Notes: generated by a model from the letters alone, not told the origin. DNA of 64,000 bases from an uncultured Aquimarina sp. (GCA_947498935.1 CANMMM010000007.1:1-64000); one strand, 5' to 3'; positions 44,229 through 54,107 are shown, numbered from the stretch's first letter. Program-made: numbers and translations.

Positions 44229-44243
44229 AACGCTCTCTCAAAC

Positions 44244-44342
44244 TCGAAGTGGTTTATAATTACTAATCGAACTCAGGTAACTACACTTGGTTACAAAATC
44301 TTCGATTTTAGCTGAAATTTAAAAAGTATAAACCATTTCTTC
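44244..44342. mobile_element. MITE-like element, short copy
   Basis: Left end CGAAGTGGTTTATAATTACT and right end AAAAAGTATAAACCATTTCT are imperfect inverted repeats related to those of 10745-10907; TTACAAAATCTTCGATTTTAGC also matches its inner right part. About 60 bases shorter, non-coding. Confidence 0.5.
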
Positions 44343-44343
44343 A

Positions 44344-44392
44344 CCACATAAAAAAACTGCTAATTAAAAAAATTAGCAGTTTTTTTATGTGG
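44344..44392. terminator. Strong bidirectional terminator
   Basis: CCACATAAAAAAACTGCTAATT pairs with AATTAGCAGTTTTTTTATGTGG across a 5-base A loop. It serves the convergent GNAT (+) and acyltransferase (-) genes. Confidence 0.93.
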
Positions 44393-44409
44393 TATTATGT
44401 TATTGATAC

Positions 44410-45669
44410 TTATTCTCCCATAGACTCCGCCAATGCAGCAGACATGCGCTTATAAGTACCATTTTCTAATGTCTCTCTAATCGTGGAGAACGCAGTAAGT
44501 GTGTCCTCAATATCTTGCATAGTATGTGATGCCGTAGGTATCAATCTAAGCAAGATCATTCCTTTAGGAATTACAGGATATACTACTATAGAACAGAAAA
44601 TACCATGATTCTCCCTAAGATCTTTAACCAAAGCCATCGCTTCTGGTATACTTCCTTTTAGGTATACTGGTGTTACACAACTCTGCGTAGTCCCTAGGTC
44701 AAAACCACGATCACGCAATCCATTCTGTAATGCATTTACATTATCCCATAGTTTTTGTTTCAACTCTGGCATTGTACGTAGCATATCCAAACGCTTTAAC
44801 GCACCAACCACAAGTTGCATCTGCAATGATTTTGCAAACATCTGAGAACGCAAATTATATTTTAAGTAATCAATAATCTCTTTATCTGCTGCAATAAATG
44901 CTCCTGTACTCGCCATTGATTTTGCAAAAGTAGCGAAGTACACATCTATTTCATCCTGTACTCCTTGCTCCTGCCCTGTTCCCGCTCCAGTAGTACCTAG
45001 CGTACCAAAACCATGTGCATCATCTACAAAAAGCCTGAAATTATATTTTTCCTTAAGCGCTACAATCTCTCTTAATCTTCCTTGCTCTCCTCGCATCCCG
45101 AAAACACCTTCAGAAATCAACAAGATTCCTCCACCTGTTTTGGCTGCCATTTTCGTAGCACGCATTAAATTCTTTTCTATGCTCTCTATATCATTATGGC
45201 GATACGTATAGCGCTGCCCTTGATGCAGTCGCACCCCATCTATAATACATGCGTGCGCATCTACATCATACACGATGATATCATCTTTACTTACTAAAGC
45301 ATCAATCGTAGACACCATACCCTGATATCCAAAATTCAGCAAGTAAGCAGCCTCTTTTTCTACAAATTCAGCCAACTCATTCTGCAGTTGCTCGTGTAAA
45401 TCCGTATGCCCACTCATCATTCTTGCACCCATTGGATAAGCCGATCCATATGCTGCAGCAGCTTCTGCATCTACTTTTCTTACTTCTTCCATATTAGCAA
45501 GTCCCAAATAATCATTGATACTCCAAGTAACAACTTCCCTGCCCTGGAATCGCATTCTATTTGATATAGGTCCTTCTAACTTTGGAAACACAAAATATCC
45601 TTCTGCCTGATCTGCCCATTTTCCTAAAGGCCCTTTGTCTTTGTATATTTTATCAAATAAATCTCTCAT
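44410..45669 (-). CDS. Alpha-oxoamine synthase family acyltransferase, probable cysteate-fatty acyltransferase
   Basis: 419 residues of the 8-amino-7-oxononanoate/serine palmitoyltransferase family. VVTWSINDYLGLANMEEVRK, MGARMMSGHTDLHEQLQNELA, the DDAHGFGTLG aspartate/His pair, FATFAKSMASTGAFI with the PLP Lys and GTTQSCVTPVYLKG are visible. The family joins an acyl thioester to an amino acid. In flavobacteria a homologue makes the sulfonolipid capnine from cysteate and supports gliding. The neighbouring cysteine-synthase-like gene supports that role; serine palmitoyltransferase is the main alternative. Confidence 0.75.
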   Translation of the reverse strand: MRDLFDKIYKDKGPLGKWADQAEGYFVFPKLEGPISNRMRFQGREVVTWSINDYLGLANMEEVRKVDAEAAAAYGSAYPMGARMMSGHTDLHEQLQNELAEFVEKEAAYLLNFGYQGMVSTIDALVSKDDIIVYDVDAHACIIDGVRLHQGQRYTYRHNDIESIEKNLMRATKMAAKTGGGILLISEGVFGMRGEQGRLREIVALKEKYNFRLFVDDAHGFGTLGTTGAGTGQEQGVQDEIDVYFATFAKSMASTGAFIAADKEIIDYLKYNLRSQMFAKSLQMQLVVGALKRLDMLRTMPELKQKLWDNVNALQNGLRDRGFDLGTTQSCVTPVYLKGSIPEAMALVKDLRENHGIFCSIVVYPVIPKGMILLRLIPTASHTMQDIEDTLTAFSTIRETLENGTYKRMSAALAESMGE

Positions 45670-45768
45670 CTACCGCTAAATTTGATTTTTCTTTTAAGTG
45701 TGCGAAAATAAAAAAAAATGACGGGATCACATAATATATACCCCCCTGTAATTCAAATTATTTTTCAC

Positions 45769-45802
45769 AAAAAAAGCATCCAGAAAAGATTTTAGATGCT
45801 TC
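45769..45802 (-). terminator. Terminator of the cysteine/cysteate synthase-like gene
   Basis: Minus strand: AGAAGCATCTAAAATCTTTT, CTGGATGCTTTTTTT; the stem GCATC/GATGC is followed by seven T. Confidence 0.75.
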
Positions 45803-45822
45803 TCGTTTAATTATATATTCTT

Positions 45823-46863
45823 TTACTTTACAAATTGAATCTTTGTAGCATCTACTTCATGCTGACTATCAAAGAACCCTTGCTCCATCATCCAATCATC
45901 GCTAAAAACCTTGCTCATATATCTAGATCCATGATCTGGCAATATCACAATTACGTTACTATCTTCAGTAAACTCTCCTTGTTCTGCCAGTTGTTTTATT
46001 CCTTGTATTGCTGCTCCGCTTGTGTATCCAAGAAACATCCCTTCAGCCTTCGCTAGCTCTCTAGAAGTATGCGCACTATCCTCATCACTTACCTTTTCGA
46101 ACTTATCAATTACATCAAAATCAGTAGCAGTAGGAATTAAATTTTTCCCAAGCCCTTCAATTCGATACGGATATATTTCATTTTCATCAAACTCTTTCGT
46201 CTCATGATATTTTTTCAGTACAGAACCGTACGCATCAATACCCAAAACACGGATATCAGGATTTTGTTCCTTTAAATATTTTGCTGTACCAGAAATAGTA
46301 CCTCCTGTCCCGCAGCACGCCACGAAATGTGTTATCTTACCAGCGGTCTGCTTCCAAACCTCTGGCCCAGTAGAATTGTAATGCGCCTCTATATTCAATG
46401 CATTAAAATACTGATTAATATACACAGACCCCTGTAATTCAGAATGTAATTTTTTAGCTACTTGATAATAGGATCTAGGATCATCTGCACTTACATGAGC
46501 TGGGCAAACATATACCTTGGCTCCCATATTTTTCAGCATCTCTATCTTATCCTTAGAAGATTTAGAGCTTACCGCTAAAATACAATCATAGCCTTTGACA
46601 ATACTCACCATTGCTAAACTAAAACCAGTATTACCACTGGTAGTCTCTATAATCGTACTACCTGGTTTGAGTATACCTTTTCGCTCAGCTTCTTCGATTA
46701 TATATAGTGCGATTCTATCTTTTGTAGAGTGTCCTGGATTGAAAGACTCAATTTTTCCATAAAAATTTCCAGGAAAGCCCTTCATAATCTTGTTTAGTTT
46801 TACAAGTGGCGTATCACCTATAAGTTCTAACACATTATTATAAGCCTGAATTTCTTGTTTCAT
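45823..46863 (-). CDS. PLP-dependent cysteine-synthase-like enzyme, probable cysteate synthase
   Basis: 346 residues. [14 protein letters not shown], the PLP lysine in [27 protein letters not shown] and [19 protein letters not shown] identify the cysteine synthase/cystathionine beta-synthase fold. Compared with CysK/CysM, the SGGS/STG substrate loop reads GHSTKDR, and it lacks the usual CysE-binding context. It lies just upstream of the acyltransferase. Cysteate synthase (O-phosphoserine plus sulfite) in that genomic pairing would feed capnine synthesis. A plain cysteine synthase is possible; sure of the fold, less of the substrate. Confidence 0.75.
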   Translation of the reverse strand: MKQEIQAYNNVLELIGDTPLVKLNKIMKGFPGNFYGKIESFNPGHSTKDRIALYIIEEAERKGILKPGSTIIETTSGNTGFSLAMVSIVKGYDCILAVSSKSSKDKIEMLKNMGAKVYVCPAHVSADDPRSYYQVAKKLHSELQGSVYINQYFNALNIEAHYNSTGPEVWKQTAGKITHFVACCGTGGTISGTAKYLKEQNPDIRVLGIDAYGSVLKKYHETKEFDENEIYPYRIEGLGKNLIPTATDFDVIDKFEKVSDEDSAHTSRELAKAEGMFLGYTSGAAIQGIKQLAEQGEFTEDSNVIVILPDHGSRYMSKVFSDDWMMEQGFFDSQHEVDATKIQFVK

Positions 46864-46954
46864 AAGGTTATTGTTTAACAGAACCGCAGCACAAGTAAAT
46901 GGGGAAACCGCTTACTGTTTCAAAAACGCCACGAAGTTACGTTATTTTTTTTAA

Positions 46955-49015
46955 TTAATCATTTATACCTTCTAAATCTAGTAAAAAAGCATATTCCTCT
47001 GCCACTTCTTTTAGCGCTTCAAACCTACCAGAAGCGCCACCATGTCCGGTATCCATATTGGTATGTAGCAATACTACATTTTCCCCTTTATTATACGCGC
47101 GCAGCTTAGCCACCCACTTTGCAGGCTCCCAATACTGCACCTGAGAATCATGCAATCCTGTGGTCACTAATAAATTGGGATAATACTGTTCTGTTATATT
47201 ATCATACGGGGAATATGACTTCATATATTCATAATATTCTTTTTGGTTCGGGTTTCCCCATTCATCATACTCACCTGTCGTGAGCGGTATACTTTCATCC
47301 AACATTGTAGTCACTACATCCACAAACGGCACAGCAGCTACCACTCCATTATACAATTCTGGAGCCATATTAATCACCACTCCCATTAACAATCCACCTG
47401 CTGATCCTCCCATAGCATACAAATGTGATGCCGAAGTATACTTTTCCGCTATCAAAAATTGAGAACAATCGATAAAATCTGTGAATGTATTTTTTTTATT
47501 TAGCATTTTCCCATCCTCATACCATGATCTCCCAAGGTATTCTCCTCCTCGGATATGCGCTATAGCATAGATAAAACCTCTATCCAATAAACTTAAACGC
47601 ACAGAAGAAAAATAAGGATCTATAGTGGAGCCATAAGAGCCATATGCATATTGTAGTAATGGATGAGAACCATCTTTTTGCATTCCCTTTTTATACACTA
47701 AAGAAACTGGCACCTTGGTACCATCTGCCGCTGTAGCCCATACACGCTCAGAAACATAATTTTCTTTAGCAAAGGTTCCTCCTAATACCTCCTGTTCTTT
47801 TTGTATAGTCTTGTCTTTTGTCACCATATCAAAATCAATGACTGAATTAGGAGTAGTCAGTGAATTATAAGAATACCTAAGGATTTGGGTGTCAAAATCT
47901 GGATTTGCAGCTACATAAGCCGTATACGTTTCGCTATCAAAAGGCAGATAATAATCTGCAGTACCATCCCATTTCTTTATATTCACCTCATTCAATCCAT
48001 TACGACGCTCACTCACTACCAAATATTCGCTAAAAATATCAACATCTTCTAACAATACATCTTCTCTATGCGGTATGACTTCCTCCCAGTGCACCTTAGC
48101 CGTTTGCATTTCTGGCGTCTTCATGAGCTTAAAGTTTATAGCTTTATCGCAGTTAGTGAGAATATAAAAATGATCTTCATAATGTGCAATGCTATATTCA
48201 TGCCCTCTTTCTCTAGGCAAAAATATCGTAAAATCTCCCAGAGGATCATCTGCTTTTAAAATACGGTATTCCGTAGTTAATGTACTACCCGATCCAATAA
48301 CGATATATTTCTTCGACTTCGTTTTGTACACAAATGTACTATACGTATCATCTGTTTCATGAAAAACCGTTACATCTTCCTGAGCATCCGTACCTAGTGT
48401 ATGACGATAGATCGTATCACAACGTAAGGTTTCTTCATTTTTTCTAGTATAGAACAGTGTTTTACTATCTGCTGCCCAAGTACTACTACCTGTTGTCGTT
48501 TCGATCGTTTCTGGGTACACTTCCCCAGTAACTAAGTTTTTAACCCGTATTGTATACTTTCTTCGACTCACAGTATCGACTCCAAAAGCAATCAATGTGT
48601 TATCTGGACTTACATTAAGTCCCACCATACGATAATAACTATAGCCTTCTGCCTCTACATTACAATCAAATAAAATCTCTTCTGGAGCTTCTAAAACCCC
48701 TTTTCTTCGCGTATAAATAGGGTAATCCTTTCCTTTTTCATATTTAGTGATATACCAATATCCATTTAATTTATAAGGTACAGAAGCATCATCCTCTTTA
48801 ATTCTTCCTTTCATCTCTTCAAAAAGACGATCCCGAAAAGAAGCCGTATGCGCAGTCATTCTATCATTGTATGCATTTTCTTGTTGCAAATACTCAATAA
48901 CTTCTGAATCCTCTCTATCGTTTAACCAAAAATAATGATCAACTCTTACATCGCCATGCTTCTCCAAGCACATTTCTTTTTTAGCAGCGACAGGTTGCTT
49001 AATTTCTATCTCCAA
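46955..49015 (-). CDS. ptrB: Oligopeptidase B-type S9 prolyl oligopeptidase
   Basis: 686 residues. The N-terminal beta-propeller opens HGDVRVDHYFWLNDREDSEVI; the catalytic domain has GGEYLGRSWYEDGK, nucleophile GGSAGGLLMGVV, an Asp in LLVTTGLHDSQV and His in MDTGHGGASGRF. These match oligopeptidase B, which cuts short peptides after basic residues in the cytoplasm. No signal peptide. It starts 100 bases before the divergent ybaB gene. Confidence 0.93.
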   Translation of the reverse strand: MEIEIKQPVAAKKEMCLEKHGDVRVDHYFWLNDREDSEVIEYLQQENAYNDRMTAHTASFRDRLFEEMKGRIKEDDASVPYKLNGYWYITKYEKGKDYPIYTRRKGVLEAPEEILFDCNVEAEGYSYYRMVGLNVSPDNTLIAFGVDTVSRRKYTIRVKNLVTGEVYPETIETTTGSSTWAADSKTLFYTRKNEETLRCDTIYRHTLGTDAQEDVTVFHETDDTYSTFVYKTKSKKYIVIGSGSTLTTEYRILKADDPLGDFTIFLPRERGHEYSIAHYEDHFYILTNCDKAINFKLMKTPEMQTAKVHWEEVIPHREDVLLEDVDIFSEYLVVSERRNGLNEVNIKKWDGTADYYLPFDSETYTAYVAANPDFDTQILRYSYNSLTTPNSVIDFDMVTKDKTIQKEQEVLGGTFAKENYVSERVWATAADGTKVPVSLVYKKGMQKDGSHPLLQYAYGSYGSTIDPYFSSVRLSLLDRGFIYAIAHIRGGEYLGRSWYEDGKMLNKKNTFTDFIDCSQFLIAEKYTSASHLYAMGGSAGGLLMGVVINMAPELYNGVVAAVPFVDVVTTMLDESIPLTTGEYDEWGNPNQKEYYEYMKSYSPYDNITEQYYPNLLVTTGLHDSQVQYWEPAKWVAKLRAYNKGENVVLLHTNMDTGHGGASGRFEALKEVAEEYAFLLDLEGIND

Positions 49016-49122
49016 TGGTGACTTTTTATAATAGATTACACAAAGCTACAAACATAACCATTCATTAGTAACAAGACTATGCTTTTCGAAGTAATCTCTT
49101 AGTTTATTACCTAGCAAAATAC

Positions 49123-49130
49123 TAATTTTG
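49123..49130 (+). promoter_or_regulatory. -7 promoter element of ybaB
   Basis: TAATTTTG matches TAnnTTTG 29 bases before the ATG; TTAG near 49099-49102 is a possible -33 at 20-base spacing. Confidence 0.5.
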
Positions 49131-49159
49131 TAACGAATAAATCTTAAAATACTATAGAA

Positions 49160-49483
49160 ATGTTTGGAGATATGATGGGCATGATGGGAAAACTCAAAGA
49201 AACCCAACAAAAAGTCGAGGAAACCAAAAAAAGATTAGACACTGTACTTGTCGATGAATCTAGTAGCGACCAATTACTAAAGGTGTCTATAACAGCAAAT
49301 AGGACAATCAAAAGTATTCAGATATCAGATGAATTACTTGCAGATAAGGAACAACTAGAAGATTATCTGATCCTTACCCTCAACAAAGCCATCCAAAAAG
49401 CTACAGAGGTGAATGAAACTGAACTCGCTGCAGTAGCCAAAGAAGGAATGCCTAATATACCTGGACTTGATTTATTTAAATAA
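49160..49483 (+). CDS. ybaB: YbaB/EbfC nucleoid-associated protein
   Basis: 107 residues: [21 protein letters not shown], then a beta part [19 protein letters not shown], helical [20 protein letters not shown] and the end [12 protein letters not shown]. This is the EbfC/YbaB dimer fold that binds DNA. It stands alone here, not beside dnaX or recR as in some bacteria. Followed by a strong terminator. Confidence 0.93.
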   Translation: MFGDMMGMMGKLKETQQKVEETKKRLDTVLVDESSSDQLLKVSITANRTIKSIQISDELLADKEQLEDYLILTLNKAIQKATEVNETELAAVAKEGMPNIPGLDLFK

Positions 49484-49502
49484 TAAATCATCACTTAAAT
49501 AC

Positions 49503-49539
49503 AAAAAGGACTGATCCCTGCTGAATCAGTCCTTTTTTT
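49503..49539. terminator. Bidirectional terminator between ybaB and ompA-like genes
   Basis: AAAAAGGACTGAT-CCCTGCTGA-ATCAGTCCTTTTTTT, a strong stem with T-runs on both strands between convergent genes. Confidence 0.92.
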
Positions 49540-49578
49540 GTTGTTCAATTAATTAAATTACTTTTACTAAAAAAGGAA

Positions 49579-50685
49579 TTAATTATTAATTAGTCTAAAT
49601 TCTGTTCTTCTGTTAGCAGCATGTTGTCTCTCAGTACAAGTTACTCCATCAGCACATCTGTTTTTTAATCTACTCTCACCGTATCCGTTAGCTACTAATC
49701 TGCTTCCGTTTACACCTTTAGTTAATAAGTAGTTTACTACCGATTGTGCTCTTCTTTCAGATAGGCTTTTATTATTAGCTTTAGAACCTCTAGCATCTGT
49801 ATGTGATGCAATTTCCATTTTAGTTCCTGGGTTACTTGCTAATACAGGCATTAATCGTGTATCAATAATATTTTTTGCAGCAGTAGTAAGTGTAGCACTT
49901 CCTAAGTTCCAATTGATCGGTAATGCAGAATACTCTACTAAAGAACACTCTACTTCTTTCCAAGTAGTCAATCCTCCTTTTTGTGTAAGCACCTCTTTAG
50001 TTACCGTCTTAAATGTAGCTGGCACTACTACTTCTTCACTATACGCATCTTTTACCATCACAGTTTTAGTGATTGTAGCATACTCTGCAGGAATTTCTGC
50101 CTCTACTACTCTTGCAGGCTCAGAGATCACTCTCTTAGTATACGTACTTGTTTTTTCTGCAATAGCAGAACTTGTCGTTGTGGCGTCGCTACCCAATGTT
50201 TTTACTGATACAGTAGTAAACTCTGCTGGATACCCTTTGTAACACCAATAACGACAATCATCTGGATTGCTAGATGCACAATCTGGTGCTGGCGCACCTA
50301 ATTCCCACTGTGCATAAGCAGGCTTGGTCTCTACAGTTTCTGATCCTGTTCCGAATTTGGCTGGGATTACTTTTAGTGCAGAAGCTTTTTGCTTTTTTAC
50401 AAAAGTAACAGTCTCAGTTTCATATTTTGCAGGAATTACGGTTAACTTCTTAGCCGCTTCTTTTACTAATACTTTTTCTGTTCTTGTTTCGAATGTTGCA
50501 GGAAAGGTTTTAAGCTTCTTATACTCTGGTGTAATCTGTACTTGCACTGTTTGATTTTCATAAATATCAGGAGTTGTACAACGTACATAGCACTTACCAG
50601 GCTCTGGATTAGCAGGCAAATCTTGCGCTTGCGCGGCAAATACTCCTAATATCATTAAAAAAGACAATGAAATAACATTTTTCAT
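49579..50685 (-). CDS. OmpA-family protein with repeated VIPAK(Y/F) units
   Basis: 368 residues, signal peptide MKNVISLSFLMILGVFAAQAQ. Residues ~50-230 hold at least four related units (LKTFPATFETRTEKVLVKEA, LTVIPAKYETETVTFVKK, LKVIPAKFGTGSETVE, VEAEIPAEYATITKTVMVKDA). The C-terminal ~115 residues are an OmpA-like peptidoglycan-binding domain: MEIASHTDARGSKANNKSLSERRA, ANGYGESRLKNRC. The Asp and Arg that bind diaminopimelate are in place. It links the outer membrane to the cell wall; the unit repeats may be extracellular or periplasmic spacers. Confidence 0.85.
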   Translation of the reverse strand: MKNVISLSFLMILGVFAAQAQDLPANPEPGKCYVRCTTPDIYENQTVQVQITPEYKKLKTFPATFETRTEKVLVKEAAKKLTVIPAKYETETVTFVKKQKASALKVIPAKFGTGSETVETKPAYAQWELGAPAPDCASSNPDDCRYWCYKGYPAEFTTVSVKTLGSDATTTSSAIAEKTSTYTKRVISEPARVVEAEIPAEYATITKTVMVKDAYSEEVVVPATFKTVTKEVLTQKGGLTTWKEVECSLVEYSALPINWNLGSATLTTAAKNIIDTRLMPVLASNPGTKMEIASHTDARGSKANNKSLSERRAQSVVNYLLTKGVNGSRLVANGYGESRLKNRCADGVTCTERQHAANRRTEFRLINN

Positions 50686-50924
50686 AGTTGATGATTTTTG
50701 TGGTTATTGTTATTATGTTAAGATTTAAAGGTACGAAAATATATAGTTGAAAAAAATTGTTAAAATTGTCACTGTATAAAATACTTGTTTTTTCGACTAT
50801 ATGAACTTTTCATCGTTCAAAAACACGAAAAGCTCTATTTTTCACATTTTTTTGATTTTTCTATCTGCCATTTATTCTATAAATTTATCAAAAACATTTA
50901 AAAGAATACTAAAAAATTAATCCT

Positions 50925-51248
50925 ATGTTTGAATTAAAAAGAAAAGACACGACCCATTATCATTTTACGCTCAAAGCTAAAAATGGACAGGTCATTTTAA
51001 GTAGCGAAAGCTACACGAGTAAAACTGCAGCTATGAACGGTATTTCCTCCGTACAGCAGAATGCCCCTGAAGACACAAAATACGAACGTAAAACAGCCAA
51101 AGATGGTAAGTTTTTTTTTAATCTAAAAGCTGTGAATGGGCAAGTCATCGGTTCTAGTCAAATGTATTCCTCAGAATCCGGAATGGAAAATGGCATCAAT
51201 GCAGTGAAAAAAAATGCTCCCCAAGCATCGACCAAAGACACCATATAG
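50925..51248 (+). CDS. DUF1508 (YegP-like) protein
   Basis: 107 residues made of two repeats: FELKRKDTTHYHFTLKAKNG...SESYTSKTAAMNGISSVQQNAPED and YERKTAKDGKFFFNLKAVNG...SQMYSSESGMENGINAVKKNAP. This is the tandem DUF1508 fold. Cytoplasmic, role unclear. The preceding gap from 50686 has an AT-rich region with possible promoters for both divergent genes and nothing else recognised. Confidence 0.9.
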   Translation: MFELKRKDTTHYHFTLKAKNGQVILSSESYTSKTAAMNGISSVQQNAPEDTKYERKTAKDGKFFFNLKAVNGQVIGSSQMYSSESGMENGINAVKKNAPQASTKDTI

Positions 51249-51295
51249 ACCATCAATCGAGACACTTGTATGCATTTAAAGATGTGACTTGCACA

Positions 51296-52312
51296 TTATA
51301 CCAATGATCGCAATAGCTGTAAAAAACAGGAATGCATCTCTTCTGTATAGTCTAAATGGGTTACCAATCGTAATCTCCCTTTACCAAGACTGTAAAATTG
51401 TACACCTTTGGCTGCCATCTTTGCCAAAAACTCTTGTTCATCTCCATCAATAGCGAATATGACAATATTCGTATCAATAGGCGCTACCCTAATTACAAAA
51501 GGCAATCCAGACAACACCTGCCCTATTTCCTGTGCTCTTCTATGATCATCTTCTAAACGAGATACGTGATGTCTAATCGCATACAAACCTGCTGCTGCCA
51601 TATAGCCCAACTGCCGCATCCCTCCTCCTAACATCTTGCGTACCCTTATTGCTTTTTCGATCGTCACTGCATCTCCTATTAACACAGAACCCATCGGCGC
51701 CCCTAAGCCTTTGCTTAAACACACCGAAATCGTATCGAACATAACACCATATTGCGCTGCAGAAGTGTTTGTAGCCACCATTGCATTCCACAAACGAGCA
51801 CCATCTAAATGGTATTTCAATCCATGACTAGCACACACCTCTCTTATTTCCTGTAATACCGCTAGCGAATAGCAAGCCCCACCACCTTTATTCGTTGTAT
51901 TTTCTACACATACCAAGCGTGTTAATGGGCTATGGTAAAAATCTGGTGGATTGATGTGTGATTCGACCTGTGCTGCCGTAAGCATCCCCCTATCACCTTC
52001 TATCAATCGACAAGACACCCCACTATTAAAAGACACCCCTCCTCCTTCATAATTATACACATGCGCAAATGCATCTGCGATTAGCTGATCTCCTGGTTGC
52101 GTATGCAGTTTTATCGCTGCTTGATTCGCCATTGTTCCAGATGGGAAAAACAAAGCACGTTCTCTTCCGAACATAGTTGCTAATTCATCCTCCAGTGCAT
52201 TTACAGTAGGATCTTCTTTATACACATCATCCCCTACCTCTGCTTTCATCATAGCTGCTATCATTGCACTCGTAGGTTTTGTAACCGTATCACTTCTTAA
52301 ATCTATAATCAT
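51296..52312 (-). CDS. ltaE: Low-specificity L-threonine aldolase
   Basis: 338 residues from MIIDLRSDTVTKPTSAMIAAM; a codon 20 residues upstream lies in the dispersed repeat and is rejected. FFPSGTMANQAAIKLHTQPGDQ, HLDGARLWNAMVA and the PLP lysine in SVCLSKGLGAPMGSVLIG are typical. It splits L-threonine to glycine and acetaldehyde (and acts on allo-threonine). Divergent from prfB across a dispersed repeat. Confidence 0.93.
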   Translation of the reverse strand: MIIDLRSDTVTKPTSAMIAAMMKAEVGDDVYKEDPTVNALEDELATMFGRERALFFPSGTMANQAAIKLHTQPGDQLIADAFAHVYNYEGGGVSFNSGVSCRLIEGDRGMLTAAQVESHINPPDFYHSPLTRLVCVENTTNKGGGACYSLAVLQEIREVCASHGLKYHLDGARLWNAMVATNTSAAQYGVMFDTISVCLSKGLGAPMGSVLIGDAVTIEKAIRVRKMLGGGMRQLGYMAAAGLYAIRHHVSRLEDDHRRAQEIGQVLSGLPFVIRVAPIDTNIVIFAIDGDEQEFLAKMAAKGVQFYSLGKGRLRLVTHLDYTEEMHSCFLQLLRSLV

Positions 52313-52329
52313 GTCTTTTATATTTTTTT

Positions 52330-52416
52330 GGGCGTTCCCTGCGGGCGGGCTATCCGTTCCAATTCCTCGCACCTCCTATCGTCGGGCTGTGGGATTTCCT
52401 CTACTATCCCTAACGC
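52330..52416 (-). repeat. Dispersed ~90-bp repeat, copy 8 (type A)
   Basis: GGGCGTTCCCTGCGGGCGGG to CTATCCCTAACGC with AATTCCTCGCACCTCCTATC inside. Lies 18 bases from the threonine aldolase start, so it is in its upstream region. Confidence 0.85.
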
Positions 52417-52521
52417 AATCCTATAAGAATCCACAAGTATTTTATCAAACACACAAAATAATACCAAAAATATTTCCTACTGAACAGTTAAACCCTATTT
52501 TTGTCAAAAAAACAGAAATAC

Positions 52522-53620
52522 ATGATCAATACTGAGACTTTACAAGATCTTAGAGAGCGCCTGGTTGCGTTAAGGAGGTATCTTTGACATTGATGCCAAA
52601 CTTATAGAAATAGCCAATGAAGAAGAAAAAACATATGCCCCTGATTTTTGGAACGATGCCCCAGCAGCCGAAAAGCTAATGCGAGCACTCAATGCCGAAA
52701 AAAAATGGGTTTCTGAATACGAACAAAGCGTAGCCCTCGTAGATGATCTCGAAATCATTTATGAATTTTATAAAGAAGGAGACGCTACAGAAACGGAAGT
52801 AACCGAAAAGTACACCGAAACCATTGCACTTCTAGAAAACTTAGAGTTTAAAAATATGCTAAGTGATGAAGGCGATAGTATGAGTGCTGTGCTGCAAATC
52901 ACAGCAGGAGCTGGAGGAACGGAAAGTTGCGACTGGGCTAGCATGCTCATGCGTATGTATCTAATGTGGGCAGAAAAACAAGGATTCAAGGTAAAAGAAC
53001 TGAATTACCAAGAAGGAGATGTGGCTGGTATTAAAACCGTAACCTTAGAAATCGAAGGGGAGTATTCCTTTGGATGGCTCAAAGGAGAAAACGGAGTACA
53101 CCGATTGGTACGTATCTCTCCTTTCGATAGCAATGCCAAACGACATACCTCATTTGCATCTATCTACGTATACCCATTAGCAGATGACAGCATCGAAATA
53201 GACATCAACCCCTCGGAATATGAAATCATTACCTCTAGATCCAGTGGTGCTGGTGGGCAAAACGTAAATAAGGTAGAGACCAAAGTACAACTTACACACT
53301 TTCCTACCGGCATACAGATTTCTTGTTCTGATTCTAGATCCCAGCATGACAATAGAGAAAAAGCCTTGCAAATGCTAAAATCTCAATTATTCGAACTTGA
53401 ACTTAAAAAACGCCAAGCACAGCGAGACGAAATTGAAGCTTCTAAAATGAAGATCGAATGGGGATCTCAGATTCGCAACTATGTAATGCACCCATACAAA
53501 CTCGTCAAAGATGTACGTACTAGCGAAGAAACAGGAAATGTAGATGCTGTAATGGATGGTAATATCGACGCCTTCTTAAAAGCATTCCTAATGATGATGG
53601 GACAAAAACAAGAAGACTAA
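52522..53620 (+). CDS. prfB: Peptide chain release factor 2, programmed +1 frameshift
   Basis: About 365 residues from two frames: 52522-52584 (21 codons, [21 protein letters not shown]) and, after skipping T52585, 52586-53620 ([14 protein letters not shown]...). The in-frame TGA at 52585-52587 is the stop that RF2 itself reads. [12 protein letters not shown] holds the SPF specificity motif and [16 protein letters not shown] the catalytic GGQ. It releases peptides at UGA and UAA. An ORF caller starting at a downstream ATG would miss the first ~50 residues. Followed closely by arsC-like. Confidence 0.97.
52573..52588 (+). promoter_or_regulatory. prfB recoding site
   Basis: AGGAGG (internal Shine-Dalgarno-like, 52573-52578), TAT, then CTT TGA C. 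When RF2 is scarce the ribosome slips +1 at CTTT and continues. This arrangement is conserved in prfB of most bacteria. Confidence 0.95.
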
Positions 53621-53648
53621 TCAAACACAGTAGAGACCTATATATTTT

Positions 53649-53996
53649 ATGACAACAATCTATCACAATCCAAGGTGTAGTAAATCTAGGCAATGCTTAG
53701 CCATACTAGAAGAAAAAAAGGAAACTATAGAAATCATTAAATACCTAGACACCCCACCAACTGCTGCTGCATTAGGAGAATTACTAGCTCTACTAGGCAT
53801 CAAACCCATAGAATTGATTCGCAAAAACGAAGCTATTTGGAAAGAAAAATTCAAAGCACAACAGAATACACTTACGGACGAAGCTATTATAGAGGCCATG
53901 GCAGCATACCCCAAACTTATTGAACGCCCTATTGTGATTAAAAACAATAAAGCCATCATTGGTAGACCTCCTGAAAAAGTAATCGAAATACTATAA
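53649..53996 (+). CDS. ArsC-family (arsenate reductase-like) protein
   Basis: 115 residues: IYHNPRCSKSRQCLAILEEKK has the active-site Cys12 in the HNPxCSKSR loop; ERPIVIKNNKAIIGRPPEKV supplies the conserved Arg pair. This is the glutaredoxin-type ArsC fold. It could reduce arsenate to arsenite with glutathione or glutaredoxin, but no arsR or arsB is adjacent, so a YffB/Spx-like role is also possible. Confidence 0.88.
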   Translation: MTTIYHNPRCSKSRQCLAILEEKKETIEIIKYLDTPPTAAALGELLALLGIKPIELIRKNEAIWKEKFKAQQNTLTDEAIIEAMAAYPKLIERPIVIKNNKAIIGRPPEKVIEIL

Positions 53997-54009
53997 GTCA
54001 TTACCCTAC

Positions 54010-54045
54010 AAAAAAAAGCCTGAATGAGAATTCAGGCTTTTTTCT
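54010..54045. terminator. Bidirectional terminator after the ArsC-like gene
   Basis: AAAAAAAGCCTGAAT-GAGA-ATTCAGGCTTTTTT, perfect stem and T-runs on both sides. Confidence 0.93.
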
Positions 54046-54107
54046 TTTTTTTATGCAGAAGTGATTTTACCGCTTCACTAACGCTCTTGTACGTTTTATT
54101 ATGCTAC

